Part shown: in pieces, positions 52,735 through 63,930 of the stretch | Layout of the letters: the number at the start of each line of letters is the position of its first letter | Numbering within the stretch: the stretch's first letter is position 1 | Assembly: GCF_018271975.1 (NCBI RefSeq) | Contig: NZ_JAGUCN010000027.1 | Location: forward strand, 1 to 64,000 | Source: Carboxylicivirga mesophila | Lineage (GTDB): Bacteria; Bacteroidota; Bacteroidia; Bacteroidales; Marinilabiliaceae | DNA: 64,000 bases | Direction of reading: 5' to 3' | The notes under the pieces: model-generated | Databases searched by the model: none | What the model saw: only the letters and a program-made list of their open reading frames with translations | What the model was told of the DNA's origin: nothing | Position numbers and translations under genes: made by a program

Positions 52735-53382
52735 TTACAAGCCAAGAACCTGAATAGCCAAACCAGAAAGAAATATAACAAATCCGGCAATTGGATGCCC
52801 CAGGTGCTCATAGCGTCTGATATTGACAAATGAAAGCCCGTAGGTTACCGCCAAAACAGCTCCTGTCATGGTTAACAGCGTTGTTAAACCAAATACACTG
52901 GTGACCAGCACAAGTGCTCCCACACTTTCAATAGCTGCAGGATACATTAGTATCGGAATAAGCGGCTCACAAGGACCAAGTGCAAATATTATAAACAGAA
53001 TCCAGGGTGTAATATTTCTCGAATCCTGCAATTTATCCATATGGCCATGGTGGTGCTTTTTATACATACGGCGAATGCCCCATAAGGCATATAGCAATCC
53101 AAAGGCAATTAAAGCCCAGGCTGCCAGGTTTCCCCTGAAGGACTCGAACCAGTTGAGCTTTTCTACCTGCATCTCCAGTGCGATACCAATTAACCCAACC
53201 ACAACAGAGCTTAAGATATGGCCAATACCACAAAGAATGGTTAATGCAATCACCTTCCTGAGTTTCCATTCACGAGCCTTTCCAATCATGATAAATGGCA
53301 AGTAATGATCAGGTCCTAGTAAGGTGTGAAAAAAACCGATGGATGCTGCGCTGATTAGCAAAACTTGAAGCTCGTGACTCAT
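52735..53382 (-). CDS. UreH/NicO-like membrane protein (TauE/SafE-like)
   Basis: A 215-residue protein with six hydrophobic segments. GFFHTLLGPDHYLPF (about 16-30) has the HxxxxxDH signature of nickel/cobalt and UreH-type transporters, and a histidine-rich loop (KKHHHGHMD) suits metal binding. No urease or hydrogenase genes are nearby, so the metal and direction are unknown. A single gene, with the NUDIX gene upstream. Confidence 0.78.
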   Translation of the reverse strand: MSHELQVLLISAASIGFFHTLLGPDHYLPFIMIGKAREWKLRKVIALTILCGIGHILSSVVVGLIGIALEMQVEKLNWFESFRGNLAAWALIAFGLLYALWGIRRMYKKHHHGHMDKLQDSRNITPWILFIIFALGPCEPLIPILMYPAAIESVGALVLVTSVFGLTTLLTMTGAVLAVTYGLSFVNIRRYEHLGHPIAGFVIFLSGLAIQVLGL

Positions 53383-53455
53383 TTTTTTCTTTTAAAATTA
53401 GTAAAATATTGACGCAAATAATCTGCCCTGCGCCACCATTACTGCTAATTTATTT

Positions 53456-54010
53456 TTAATCTAAATCACTTGAAACCGTTCTAATATAGGCTCTCACTAT
53501 ATTCTTTATCGATTCTGAGCCTATCTGATTATAATCTACATCGCCAGGATGAATAAACTCATAGCCGCTGATATCATCTTTTGCATGAATATGCTCAAAC
53601 GAGCTAACTTCACATAAGAAGCATAGATCTGTAGTAAAAACCGAATAGTTTGAGAAGACATAATCATTGGGAAAAGAAGCCATGTACTGCATTGAAACAA
53701 CATCCAGATTCAACTCTTCCTTTATCTCCCTCATCACAGATTCCTCTGCACTTTCGAGCGGATCAACAAAACCGCCTGGCAAATCGAGCATCCCCTTGTG
53801 TGGATCTACTGCGCGCCTGGTAAACAGCATATCTCCCTCTGCATTAAGAATAATAACCGCCACAGCACAGGCCGAATTTATAAAGAAATGAAACCGGCAA
53901 ATCTGGCATTTAAAAGCTTTCTCGCCATCAAAAAGAAAATATTCTGAACCACAGCGTGGACAATACCTGATAACATTGCCCGGATGCGTTTTATCCTTTA
54001 TTATTTCCAT
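53456..54010 (-). CDS. NUDIX hydrolase with N-terminal zinc ribbon
   Basis: A 184-residue protein: CxxC pairs at C17/C20 and C35/C38 form a zinc ribbon, followed by a NUDIX domain with GGFVDPLESAEESVMREIKEEL (80-100), a full match to the consensus. The layout resembles the NADH pyrophosphatase family, though the protein is shorter than NudC. Substrate unknown. Confidence 0.9.
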   Translation of the reverse strand: MEIIKDKTHPGNVIRYCPRCGSEYFLFDGEKAFKCQICRFHFFINSACAVAVIILNAEGDMLFTRRAVDPHKGMLDLPGGFVDPLESAEESVMREIKEELNLDVVSMQYMASFPNDYVFSNYSVFTTDLCFLCEVSSFEHIHAKDDISGYEFIHPGDVDYNQIGSESIKNIVRAYIRTVSSDLD

Positions 54011-54131
54011 AACAAATATTGATTTAATCTTGGTACTTACTTAATAATGCTTTAAAACATTTGATATATTCATAAATACCACCTTATCTTTGTTGACACT
54101 AAAAGTACATAACTAATCCGAAACTTACCCA

Positions 54132-54722
54132 ATGCCTGAAGACTATAAATCCCGCCTGAGCTTTTCTGCCTACGATATACTGGCCTTTGCTTTAAAACTA
54201 AGCCCCCATCCTACCCTCCCAAATATCTATACTGATAAGAACAAAACACTTTACAGAAGAACCAAGTGGGGATTTGAAAAGGCCGAACGATTTAATTTAC
54301 AGTTAGAGCTTAAGCATAAGGAGAGGCAATATGATGAACTAGAAGACAAGTTCAACAATTTGAGCAATGAATATGACCAGCTCCTGAGACGAAAAACCGG
54401 ATTGCTGAAGCATTTTGATTTACTCAATCAGCAATTAAGACAAAGTAAAAAAGATAAGGGATTCTTAAAAAGACACCTCAAAGAGGTGCTTGACAAAAAC
54501 CTGTCGCTTGACAAACGCATGGAGCGCATGCTCAAACAGGAAGAAAACCTGCTGCAACAAATTGAGAAACTCAGAAAAACAAAAGACAACCTGCTGGAGC
54601 AGAATTACCAGCTGACCGACAAAAGCAGACAGCAAAAAAACCAGATTAACGCCCTTCAAGCAGCCCTGCATGAACTCAAAGAGAAGCTTCAACCATCTGA
54701 AGCCTCTGAGAAAGTTCACTAG
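54132..54722 (+). CDS. Coiled-coil protein of unknown function
   Basis: A 196-residue, highly charged cytoplasmic protein. The first 55 residues look globular (RLSFSAYDILAFALKLSPHP and YRRTKWGFEKAE); the rest is a continuous coiled coil with leucine-rich heptads (ELEDKFNNLSNEYDQLLRR, NLLQQIEKLRKTKDNLLEQN). No homologue is recognised. No neighbour explains it: it is divergent from the NUDIX gene and convergent with the galactosidase. Confidence 0.65.
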   Translation: MPEDYKSRLSFSAYDILAFALKLSPHPTLPNIYTDKNKTLYRRTKWGFEKAERFNLQLELKHKERQYDELEDKFNNLSNEYDQLLRRKTGLLKHFDLLNQQLRQSKKDKGFLKRHLKEVLDKNLSLDKRMERMLKQEENLLQQIEKLRKTKDNLLEQNYQLTDKSRQQKNQINALQAALHELKEKLQPSEASEKVH

Positions 54723-54831
54723 TTGATTTACACCCTAGCAGGATAATGATTGAAGCTATACGACTCCAGATACAAGATTAAAGACTTGCTCCAATCAAAA
54801 TCCCAGCATAAACAATGCAACTGACTATCCT

Positions 54832-57927
<3,096 letters not shown>

Positions 57928-57942
57928 TTAAAAATTGTGGAA

Positions 57943-57973
57943 CAAATTTATGATAAGTTCGGTGCGGATTCAA
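57943..57973 (-). promoter_or_regulatory. Promoter of the GH2 gene
   Basis: On the minus strand TTG (57973-57971), a 20-bp spacer and TAAATTTG (57950-57943) match the consensus exactly, about 19 bp before the ATG. Confidence 0.65.
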
Positions 57974-58541
57974 TAATTGTGTGTACAAAAAGGGGGAGAA
58001 TTGTAAAGGTTTATCATGATGTTTGGAATTGATGATAGTTTTTCAAATAATGAATAAAGGTTAATCGGAAATAAAAATAGATTACTCGTTTAGAATGAGA
58101 CTTGCCTTACCAGGCGGGTTCCTCATTTTTTTAGAAAAAACGAGGAGCAAAAAACCTCATTGAAAGAGGCGATTGCTATGCAACGGCCTGAATTTATGGC
58201 TACAGGCTTCCCTTCTCCTTCGTCGAAGCCGCCATTCTGCCATATTCAGCCCTATCGCTTGCTTTCAATGCTTCAAAACCTTGTTTTGAATGGTGGATTA
58301 ATTGGAGTTTAATTCTCTTATATCAGCTCAAGCTGCTGGGTCTCTTTTTGACACGGGACAAGTCTTTCCTTATTGTCATTGCTACAAAAAACGCTAGTCA
58401 AAAAGAAGCTTCATCCACAGGCCAACGCTATAAAGTCGTATTAGAATTGTTCGTCAGCTGAAGTTGCCAATACCTTTCAAAACGAACACCTATTGGCAAA
58501 ATGCCGAAGGCGATAGGAATTAAATCAAGCTGCTAATAAAC

Positions 58542-58582
58542 ATCTTCCCCCTGGGGAAGTGGCTGCAAGCCGATGGGGGATT
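58542..58582 (+). repeat. REP-like element, copy A
   Basis: ATCTTCCCC, TGGGGAAGTG, GCAAGC and GATGGGGGA in order; the same order as the element at 4467-4510 (minus strand). CTTCCCC/GGGGAAG forms a stem. Confidence 0.6.
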
Positions 58583-58590
58583 AGCAAACA

Positions 58591-58629
58591 AACCCCTTCT
58601 CCCTGCGGGTTTCTCCCCAAGGGGAGAAT
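58591..58629 (-). repeat. REP-like element, copy B, inverted to copy A
   Basis: On the minus strand ATTCTCCCCTTGGGGAGAAA is followed by GCAGGGAGAAGGGG, paralleling copy A in the opposite orientation with 8 bp between. The pair resembles a bipartite REP arrangement. Confidence 0.55.
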
Positions 58630-58687
58630 AGATGGCCGAAACATTGCCTGACGCGGAGTATGAGTGGCTTTTAGCTAGCAGCTACAC

Positions 58688-60277
58688 CTAAAACCCATTC
58701 AGATCCATTACTACTGTTGGAATCAGCAGGAGGAAGCCGAGGATAATCAGTCCGATGATAAGCGGTGCTATCCACTTAAACCATTTGGTGTAGGGCACCT
58801 TGGCAACGCCCAGCACGCCAATCAGTACCGGCGATGTGGGGGTAATCATGTTGGTGAAGCCATCGCCAAACTGGAAAGCCATAACGGTTGCCTGGCGGGA
58901 TAAGCCTATCAGGTCGCTGAACGGAGCCATGATAGGCATGGTTAAGGCCGCCTTGGCCGAACCGCTTGGGATAACAATATTGATAAGCGTCTGAATCATG
59001 TACATAATGCCCACCGACGCGATATTACCCAGGTCGCTCATGGACTGCGCCAAAGCATGCAGTATGGTATGCACAATCTTTCCTTCTTCGAGGATGACGA
59101 TGATACCACCGGCCAGTCCCACCACCAGGGCCGCCGACATGATGTCTTTAGCGCCATCGAGAAACAGTTTGGTAATGTGGTTGGCATCGTTGCCCATGGA
59201 GATACCGGACAGCAGTCCCATGGCCAGGAATAAAGCGGCTATCTCGGTGATGTACCATTCGTAACCCATCACACCTATCACCAGGAAGAGGATGGTAAAA
59301 CTCAAGAGGTTGAGAATAAAGAAATGCACTTTCTTGCGCAGTGACAGAAAGCTGGTGAGGGCAAACAAGCCAGCCATCACCGGCATCACCGGCCAGGTAA
59401 CACCTTCGCCACCGCCTACCTTCAGGGTGGTTTCGGGGTGCTTGATGGCAAATAACACCAGCACCACGCTGGTTAAAACATACACCCACCAGGCAGCGGA
59501 TGAGGTTGGTTTGTCAATATCTTCCACTTGTGTGGCTGCACGCTTGCGCCAGTAGGCATCCTCCTCATACACGGGCGATGCTTTGGGGTTCTTCTTCACC
59601 TTGCGGGCATACCACAGGATAAAACTGAAGCCCACCAGGTTGATAATCAACCAGCACACCAGACGGTACTCAAAGCCTGAGAAGAGTGGCAAATCGGCCA
59701 GTCCCTGCGCAATACCAATGGTGAAGGGGTTAAGCACCGCACCGGCAAAGCCCAGGTGAGCCGCCAGGTACACAATGCCCACACCGGTGATGCTGTCGTA
59801 GCCCATGGAGATGGCCAGCGGAATGAGCACCACCATAAAAGCAATGGTTTCTTCGCTCATGCCAAACACGGCGCCAAACACCGAGAACATAAGCATGATA
59901 AGGATGAGTATGATGTTATTAGCCCCCAGGAGCCGTATGATTTTATAGCGATCGAGCTTTTTAACGAAGTTAAGAAACGAGAAAATGCCCACATCTACGG
60001 CTTTGGAATCGTTCATGATCCAAAATGCCCCGCCAATCATCAGGATAAAGATGATGATGCCGGCGCCTTTTTCGAAACCATGCACCAGCGCTGCAAATAC
60101 CTCCCAGGTTTGAGGCTGGCTATCGATGGTTTGAAACACCATCTGCGTTTGCTCAACACCATCAACCACGGTGGTTTGCTCGACGTACTCGCCGCCGGGA
60201 ATGAACCAGGTGGCCACAGCTGCCAATACGATTAAGGAGAAAATGATGACGTAGGTATGGGGGACTTTTTTAAACAT
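58688..60277 (-). CDS. YfcC-family membrane transporter
   Basis: A 529-residue inner-membrane protein with 11-13 hydrophobic segments, starting VPHTYVIIFSLIVLAAVATWFIPGGEY, with MIGGAFWIMNDSKAVDVG and, near the end, VIPSGSAKAALTMPIMAPFSDLIGL and MITPTSPVLIGVLGVAKVPY. This matches the YfcC/DcuC-related family of anion or amino-acid antiporters; the substrate is unknown. The gene is flanked by repeat-rich intergenic DNA on both sides. Confidence 0.88.
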   Translation of the reverse strand: MFKKVPHTYVIIFSLIVLAAVATWFIPGGEYVEQTTVVDGVEQTQMVFQTIDSQPQTWEVFAALVHGFEKGAGIIIFILMIGGAFWIMNDSKAVDVGIFSFLNFVKKLDRYKIIRLLGANNIILILIMLMFSVFGAVFGMSEETIAFMVVLIPLAISMGYDSITGVGIVYLAAHLGFAGAVLNPFTIGIAQGLADLPLFSGFEYRLVCWLIINLVGFSFILWYARKVKKNPKASPVYEEDAYWRKRAATQVEDIDKPTSSAAWWVYVLTSVVLVLFAIKHPETTLKVGGGEGVTWPVMPVMAGLFALTSFLSLRKKVHFFILNLLSFTILFLVIGVMGYEWYITEIAALFLAMGLLSGISMGNDANHITKLFLDGAKDIMSAALVVGLAGGIIVILEEGKIVHTILHALAQSMSDLGNIASVGIMYMIQTLINIVIPSGSAKAALTMPIMAPFSDLIGLSRQATVMAFQFGDGFTNMITPTSPVLIGVLGVAKVPYTKWFKWIAPLIIGLIILGFLLLIPTVVMDLNGF

Positions 60278-60369
60278 GTTTTCTTTAGATTTAAGACATA
60301 AGTATCAAGACTCAAGACATAAGATGTAAATATCCTGATGGCTTAATGGGTCGTAAAAATAGGAAATTA

Positions 60370-60531
60370 GTTTAAACGCAGAGGCGCGAAGGCGCAGAGT
60401 TTTTTTGGAAGACAGAAGACGGAGGACTGAGGTAAAGGGTTTAGAGTTACTGGTTGCGGGTTACTGGTTAGGGGTTTCAATGAAAGGGATCGCATCTGTA
60501 TGAAAAAAGTTGCACATCGAGATGCGATCCG
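60370..60531. repeat. Mosaic intergenic element 1
   Basis: Ordered modules: GCAGAGGCGCGAAGGCGCAGAG, TTTTTTTGGAAGACAGAAGACGG, TTACTGGTTGCGGGTTACTGG, GAAAGGGATCGCATCTGTATG with right arm AGATGCGATCC (60520-60530). The hairpin stem is 60487-60497/60520-60530. Confidence 0.75.
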
Positions 60532-60570
60532 ATTTTATGTAGGTTTACGTTAGTACAAAAAAAGGCAATT

Positions 60571-60753
60571 AGTTTAACGCAGAGGCGCAAAGGCGCGGAG
60601 TATTTCTTGGAAGACGGAAAACAGAAGACGGAAGTATAGGGTTGTGGGTTGCTGGTTATTGGTTTCTGGTTGCGGGTTACTGGTTGCGGGTTCGGGGTTT
60701 TAATGAAAGGGATCGCATCTGTATGAGAAACTGGCACATAGAGATGCGATCCG
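60571..60753. repeat. Mosaic intergenic element 2
   Basis: Same four modules in the same order as element 1: GCAGAGGCGCAAAGGCGCGGAG, TTGGAAGACGGAAAACAGAAG, TGGTTGCGGGTTACTGGTTG, GAAAGGGATCGCATCTGTATG, with the hairpin at 60710-60720/60742-60752. Elements 1 and 2 are separated by 39 bp, so the unit looks tandemly duplicated. Confidence 0.75.
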
Positions 60754-60775
60754 TATTCAATTACAGGATGAGCTG

Positions 60776-61228
60776 CTACTGCTTCTTGCCCTTGTTTTTC
60801 TCCTTTGATTTTTGCTTGCCCTTTCCCTTTTGTCCTTTGTACTTTGCATTGCTTTTTAATTGATGAAACTCTGGTGAACCGGGCTTAATACCGGCTTCCT
60901 TTGCAATATAGCCCCATCCTTTGCCTTTGTTATTGCTGTAGATATGCAATACATCATCAATGTGTGTTTTTGACAGCTTTGAAATTTCGAGTGCGATGTA
61001 TATTTCTCCGGCGGTCATCTCCAAACTGCCATGCATGTACTCTATTTTCTTTTCCGATACATCATAGGCCACGCTCATCTCGGCTTTAAACGCACCAAAA
61101 TCGATGCTTGCCCGGGCATCAATCCTGTTTAGGCTGGCATCTAACTGGCCACTGCCTGTTTTGTACGACATTTGGGCTGAGGAGATAAAAGGCAATAAAG
61201 CGAAAAGCAGAATAATAATATTTTTCAT
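60776..61228 (-). CDS. Small exported protein with lysine-rich tail
   Basis: A 150-residue protein with a signal peptide (ILLFALLPFISSAQ). The mature part is about 100 residues of mixed fold (LDASLNRIDARASIDFGAFK and EIYIALEISKLSKTHIDDVLHIY). The last 25 residues are almost only K, G, Q, E, N and S (GQKGKGKQKSKEKNKGKKQ). No family is recognised. The tail could bind anionic polymer or could reflect repeat expansion. It borders the mosaic elements. Confidence 0.65.
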   Translation of the reverse strand: MKNIIILLFALLPFISSAQMSYKTGSGQLDASLNRIDARASIDFGAFKAEMSVAYDVSEKKIEYMHGSLEMTAGEIYIALEISKLSKTHIDDVLHIYSNNKGKGWGYIAKEAGIKPGSPEFHQLKSNAKYKGQKGKGKQKSKEKNKGKKQ

Positions 61229-61536
61229 GACAGTGTATGAGTGAATTAATTAATATTAACCGGTCCAAAGTTCATTGCATGTCAACCAAAAAGGTATTGA
61301 CACAACAGCTGATGAGAATCCGGAGCTTCGTGCCTATTCAGGCTGCAATGGCTCCAATCAGCAAACCCTTCTTTTTACCCTGCACTATCAATAAGGTTAC
61401 AAGAAAAAGCACTGTTTTTTTTCCTGCTAAGGATTGTAGCTTTATTACGTTTTAACACAAAAAGATGCAATCCTTTTTGTATTAGTATAAGTTGTGTTTT
61501 ATTTGAGGCAGCTGCAAGTACAACGGATAGCGAGCG
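61229..61536. other. Intergenic region between two small exported proteins
   Basis: No supported gene; a short frame near 61237-61455 lacks domain or start support. It contains a hairpin ACAAAAAG/CTTTTTGT (61457-61480). Confidence 0.5.
61457..61480. repeat. AT-rich inverted repeat
   Basis: ACAAAAAG and CTTTTTGT pair around ATGCAATC; it may act as a weak bidirectional terminator for the gene at 61537. Confidence 0.4.
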
Positions 61537-62088
61537 TTACCAGTTCTTGATGTTGAAACCAATATTGAGCTGAACCATCAAGGGGAAGAATCCACTGTTA
61601 CCTTTTGTATCGAAATAGTATGATGGACCAATGTCAAACAGGAGGTGCACACGACTATATGTGCGCTGGATACCCCAGGTGGGACCAAACTCAAAACTAA
61701 TATCGTCCTTTCGGTATATGTTTTTTGATTCAAACTCTTTAAAACTTGTCAATAAGCGCAGGCTCCAAAAGTTGCCCGAATTATAATCAAGCGTTTTGCC
61801 TTTGGCGTCTCTTTTTGCTCTGTTGTAGATTTTCTTGTAAGCTACATCCAGAAACGGGGAAATAAAGTAGGTAACACCTGTTGAGGTATAGGTAAGGTTT
61901 TTATTGCTCCCGTGTATGCCAATGCCGGGGTTGATGGATAATGTGGACTGGCTTGAAATGGGCATTTCCAACTCCACACCCGGATTCAATGCATTAATTC
62001 TAAACACATGGCTTAATTCTTTAGTAGTCTCTTGGCCAGCGGCTGCCAGGCCGATAAAAATGCTCAATAGCAATAGTACTTTCTTCAT
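61537..62088 (-). CDS. Small outer-membrane barrel-like protein
   Basis: A 183-residue exported protein (signal peptide LLLLSIFIGLAAAGQ). The mature part is rich in aromatic, alternating strands and ends in IKNW with QLNIGFNIKN, which fits an outer-membrane barrel of 8 strands. There is no identified family or function. Confidence 0.65.
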   Translation of the reverse strand: MKKVLLLLSIFIGLAAAGQETTKELSHVFRINALNPGVELEMPISSQSTLSINPGIGIHGSNKNLTYTSTGVTYFISPFLDVAYKKIYNRAKRDAKGKTLDYNSGNFWSLRLLTSFKEFESKNIYRKDDISFEFGPTWGIQRTYSRVHLLFDIGPSYYFDTKGNSGFFPLMVQLNIGFNIKNW

Positions 62089-62204
62089 TATTGGGTTATT
62101 AGTTGGTTAAAACATTCTAAAATGCCCGGCAAAGCCCGGTGGCTAATTCATAAAAAACTGAGGTTTAAAACTACTTATTTATTTCGATGTACTTGCAAAC
62201 ATAC

Positions 62205-62311
62205 GAGACGCAGAGATTTTTTGGGAAGACGGAGGACGGAAGTTTAGGGTTACTGGTTTCTGGTTGAGGGTTACTGGTTGCGGGTTCGGGGTTCTAGTGA
62301 TAGGGATCTGT
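62205..62311. repeat. Mosaic intergenic element 3 (partial)
   Basis: Modules GACGCAGAG, TTTTTTGGGAAGACGGAGGACGG, GGGTTACTGGTTGCGGGTTCGG and TAGGGATCTG in the same order as elements 1 and 2, but the hairpin right arm is missing and the CCGGTCG array begins 40 bp later. Confidence 0.7.
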
Positions 62312-62350
62312 TTAATAGTTTATCAGTTAATGAGTTTATTGCTCAGACTC

Positions 62351-62908
62351 TCCGGTCGCATAACTTCCATCTTCGGTCGGTGCTATACCCCTTCCGGTCG
62401 CAAAAGCAGGGCTTCTGGTCGCATAACCACTATCTCCGGTCGGTGCTATACCCCTTCCGGTCGCAAAAACAGAGCTTCTGGTCGCATAACCACTATCTCC
62501 GGTCGGTGCTATACCCCTTCCGGTCGCAAAAACAGGGATTTCGGTCGCATAACCACTATCTCCGGTCGGTGCTAAACCCCTTCCGGTCGCAAAAGCAGGG
62601 CTTCTGGTCGCATAACTTCCATCTCCGGTCGGTGCTATACCCCTTCCGGTCGCAAAAACAGGGATTTCGGTCGCATAACTTCTATCTCCGGTCGGTGCTA
62701 AACCCCTTCCGGTCGCAAAAGCAGGGCTTCTGGTCGCATAACCACTATCTCCGGTCGGTGCTATACCCCTTTCCGGTCGCAAAAACAGGGCTTCCGGTCG
62801 CATAACTTCCATCTCCGGTCGGTGTTATACCCCTTCCGGTCGCAAAAACAGAGCTTCCGGTCGCATAACTTCCATCTCCGGTCGGTGCTAAACCCCTTCC
62901 GGTCGTAT
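62351..62908. repeat. 21-bp/63-bp CCGGTCG tandem array, right copy
   Basis: GGTCG recurs every 21 bp from 62354 to 62901 (27 monomers, one 1-bp insertion near 62769). Monomers cycle through three types: CTTCCGGTCGCAAAAACAGG, TTCTGGTCGCATAACCAC and CTCCGGTCGGTGCTATACC, so the unit is 63 bp and about nine units are present. Since 63 is a multiple of three, several frames stay open through the array, but I do not treat them as genes. It lies downstream of the gene at 63064-63801. Confidence 0.95.
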
Positions 62909-62964
62909 AATAACCCACACAAACTTTTATGATTCAGGGAAACACCAACAGGTATGAAAGAAAA

Positions 62965-62995
62965 CTTGCTAAGCATCTGAGAGATGCTAAGCAAG
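62965..62995 (-). terminator. Long hairpin, terminator-like
   Basis: CTTGCTAAGCATCT and AGATGCTAAGCAAG pair over 13 of 14 positions around GAG. On the minus strand TTTTCTTT follows, so it could be a second terminator of the gene at 63064. It has no counterpart in the left copy. Confidence 0.55.
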
Positions 62996-63011
62996 TCGTT
63001 GAGACTTTCAG

Positions 63012-63034
63012 AAAAAAGGGTGCTGAAGCACCCC
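63012..63034 (-). terminator. Terminator of the gene at 63064
   Basis: On the minus strand GGGGTGC-TTCA-GCACCC runs into six T (A-tract 63012-63017). Homologous to the hairpin at 229-252. Confidence 0.85.
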
Positions 63035-63063
63035 AATGATTTAGTGTTAATAAGCTGTTACAC

Positions 63064-63801
63064 CTATTCTTCGTTTAACGTTCGACGATACGCTTTTGCT
63101 CTGTCACGTTCGTACTTACTCGAATAACCCTTAACATGCTCAGGGTCGTTGCGGAAGGCAAATTGGCCGTAATCGCGTACCTCATCCACCACTTCTTTAA
63201 GCAGTGTATAGGCCTTGTCGCGTATCAGCTTGCGCTCATCGTCGCGGTAGAGGTAACCGTTGGCCGCCGACAATACACCACTCATCTCACTCACCATGGT
63301 ATTGGCGGTGTCAAACCTGGTGGCATCGTAGTTAATGGCTTGCACCGGCTCGGGGTTTTGTGCACCCAACACAGCCAGACGCGCCAGGTCTTCAATGGCA
63401 TCGGCATGCGAATTACCCTCTTCAATAGCCGCCAGCTGCTCCATCAGGCGCTCGTCTTTGCGAAAGGCAAAGGCAAGGTGTTCAATGATATCCTTACGCA
63501 AATCGTAGAGGGCCGGCGATTTTTCTTTCCACAGCTCCAGTGCCTTTTGGCGCTCGCTCTGCTGCTCTTGCCAGTCCACCTCGGCTGCAAACAGGGCGGC
63601 CCGCAGCTTGTCGAGGCGGGCCTGCAAAGCCGGGTCCATACCCAAGGCCTGCAGGCGTGCACTATCGAGGCTCATCCGTTCGTGCAAGTTACCGGCCTCT
63701 TGCACATACACGCTCACAGGAATATTGCAAGGCTTTACATCCTCTTTTTTAACACTGTTAATCTCAGGCAGCATCTCCTGAAGTACTTCTTTTTCAATCA
63801 T
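63064..63801 (-). CDS. Uncharacterised helical protein, full-length copy of the left-edge fragment
   Basis: 245 residues from the ATG at 63801 (MIEKEVLQEM); an upstream ATG at 63858 would add a poorly coding stretch. The protein is predicted mostly helical and charged: KEDVKPCNIPVSVYVQEAGN, then LQARLDKLRAALFAAEVDW, KEKSPALYDLRKDIIEHLAF and the C-terminal conserved block EMSGVLSAANGYLYRDDERK to YERDRAKAYRR. No signal peptide. No family is recognised. A 3' fragment is at 282-506, and each copy is followed by a terminator and a 21-bp array. Confidence 0.8.
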   Translation of the reverse strand: MIEKEVLQEMLPEINSVKKEDVKPCNIPVSVYVQEAGNLHERMSLDSARLQALGMDPALQARLDKLRAALFAAEVDWQEQQSERQKALELWKEKSPALYDLRKDIIEHLAFAFRKDERLMEQLAAIEEGNSHADAIEDLARLAVLGAQNPEPVQAINYDATRFDTANTMVSEMSGVLSAANGYLYRDDERKLIRDKAYTLLKEVVDEVRDYGQFAFRNDPEHVKGYSSKYERDRAKAYRRTLNEE

Positions 63802-63898
63802 AATTAGGTGAATAAGTTTGTAATGATACTCTAACAGGCACGTATCATTTTGTGCCATCTGTTCCTTTCTACAGTTGTTTTGGTATGTATTTAATGTA

Positions 63899-63930
63899 TT
63901 AGTCAGTAGTCAGCAGTGAGTAGTCAGTAG
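63899..63930. repeat. AGTCAGTAGTCAGCAGTGAG low-complexity run
   Basis: Reverse-complement vocabulary of the ACTGACTACTGAC runs at 1378 and 45221, about 100 bp upstream of the start at 63801. Confidence 0.6.

Larger units (their letters stand above)
57990..58687. other. Non-coding region with REP-like palindromes between the GH2 and YfcC genes
   Basis: About 700 bp without a supported gene. The middle (58080-58500) has no open frame of length and mixed composition, including short repeated-looking phrases such as GACTTGCC/GGCGGG around 58100. The right end contains a pair of inverted REP-like elements (58542-58582 and 58591-58629). The whole may be a decayed gene or dispersed repeat DNA. Confidence 0.5.

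Noticed and set aside
61237-61455. Plus-strand frame of 72 codons
   Set aside because: No family or start support, and weak coding character in an intergenic region.
62264-62812. Long open frames through the CCGGTCG array on both strands, encoding 21-residue repeats
   Set aside because: The 63-bp unit is a multiple of three, so frames stay open automatically; there are several competing frames, no domain and no start context.
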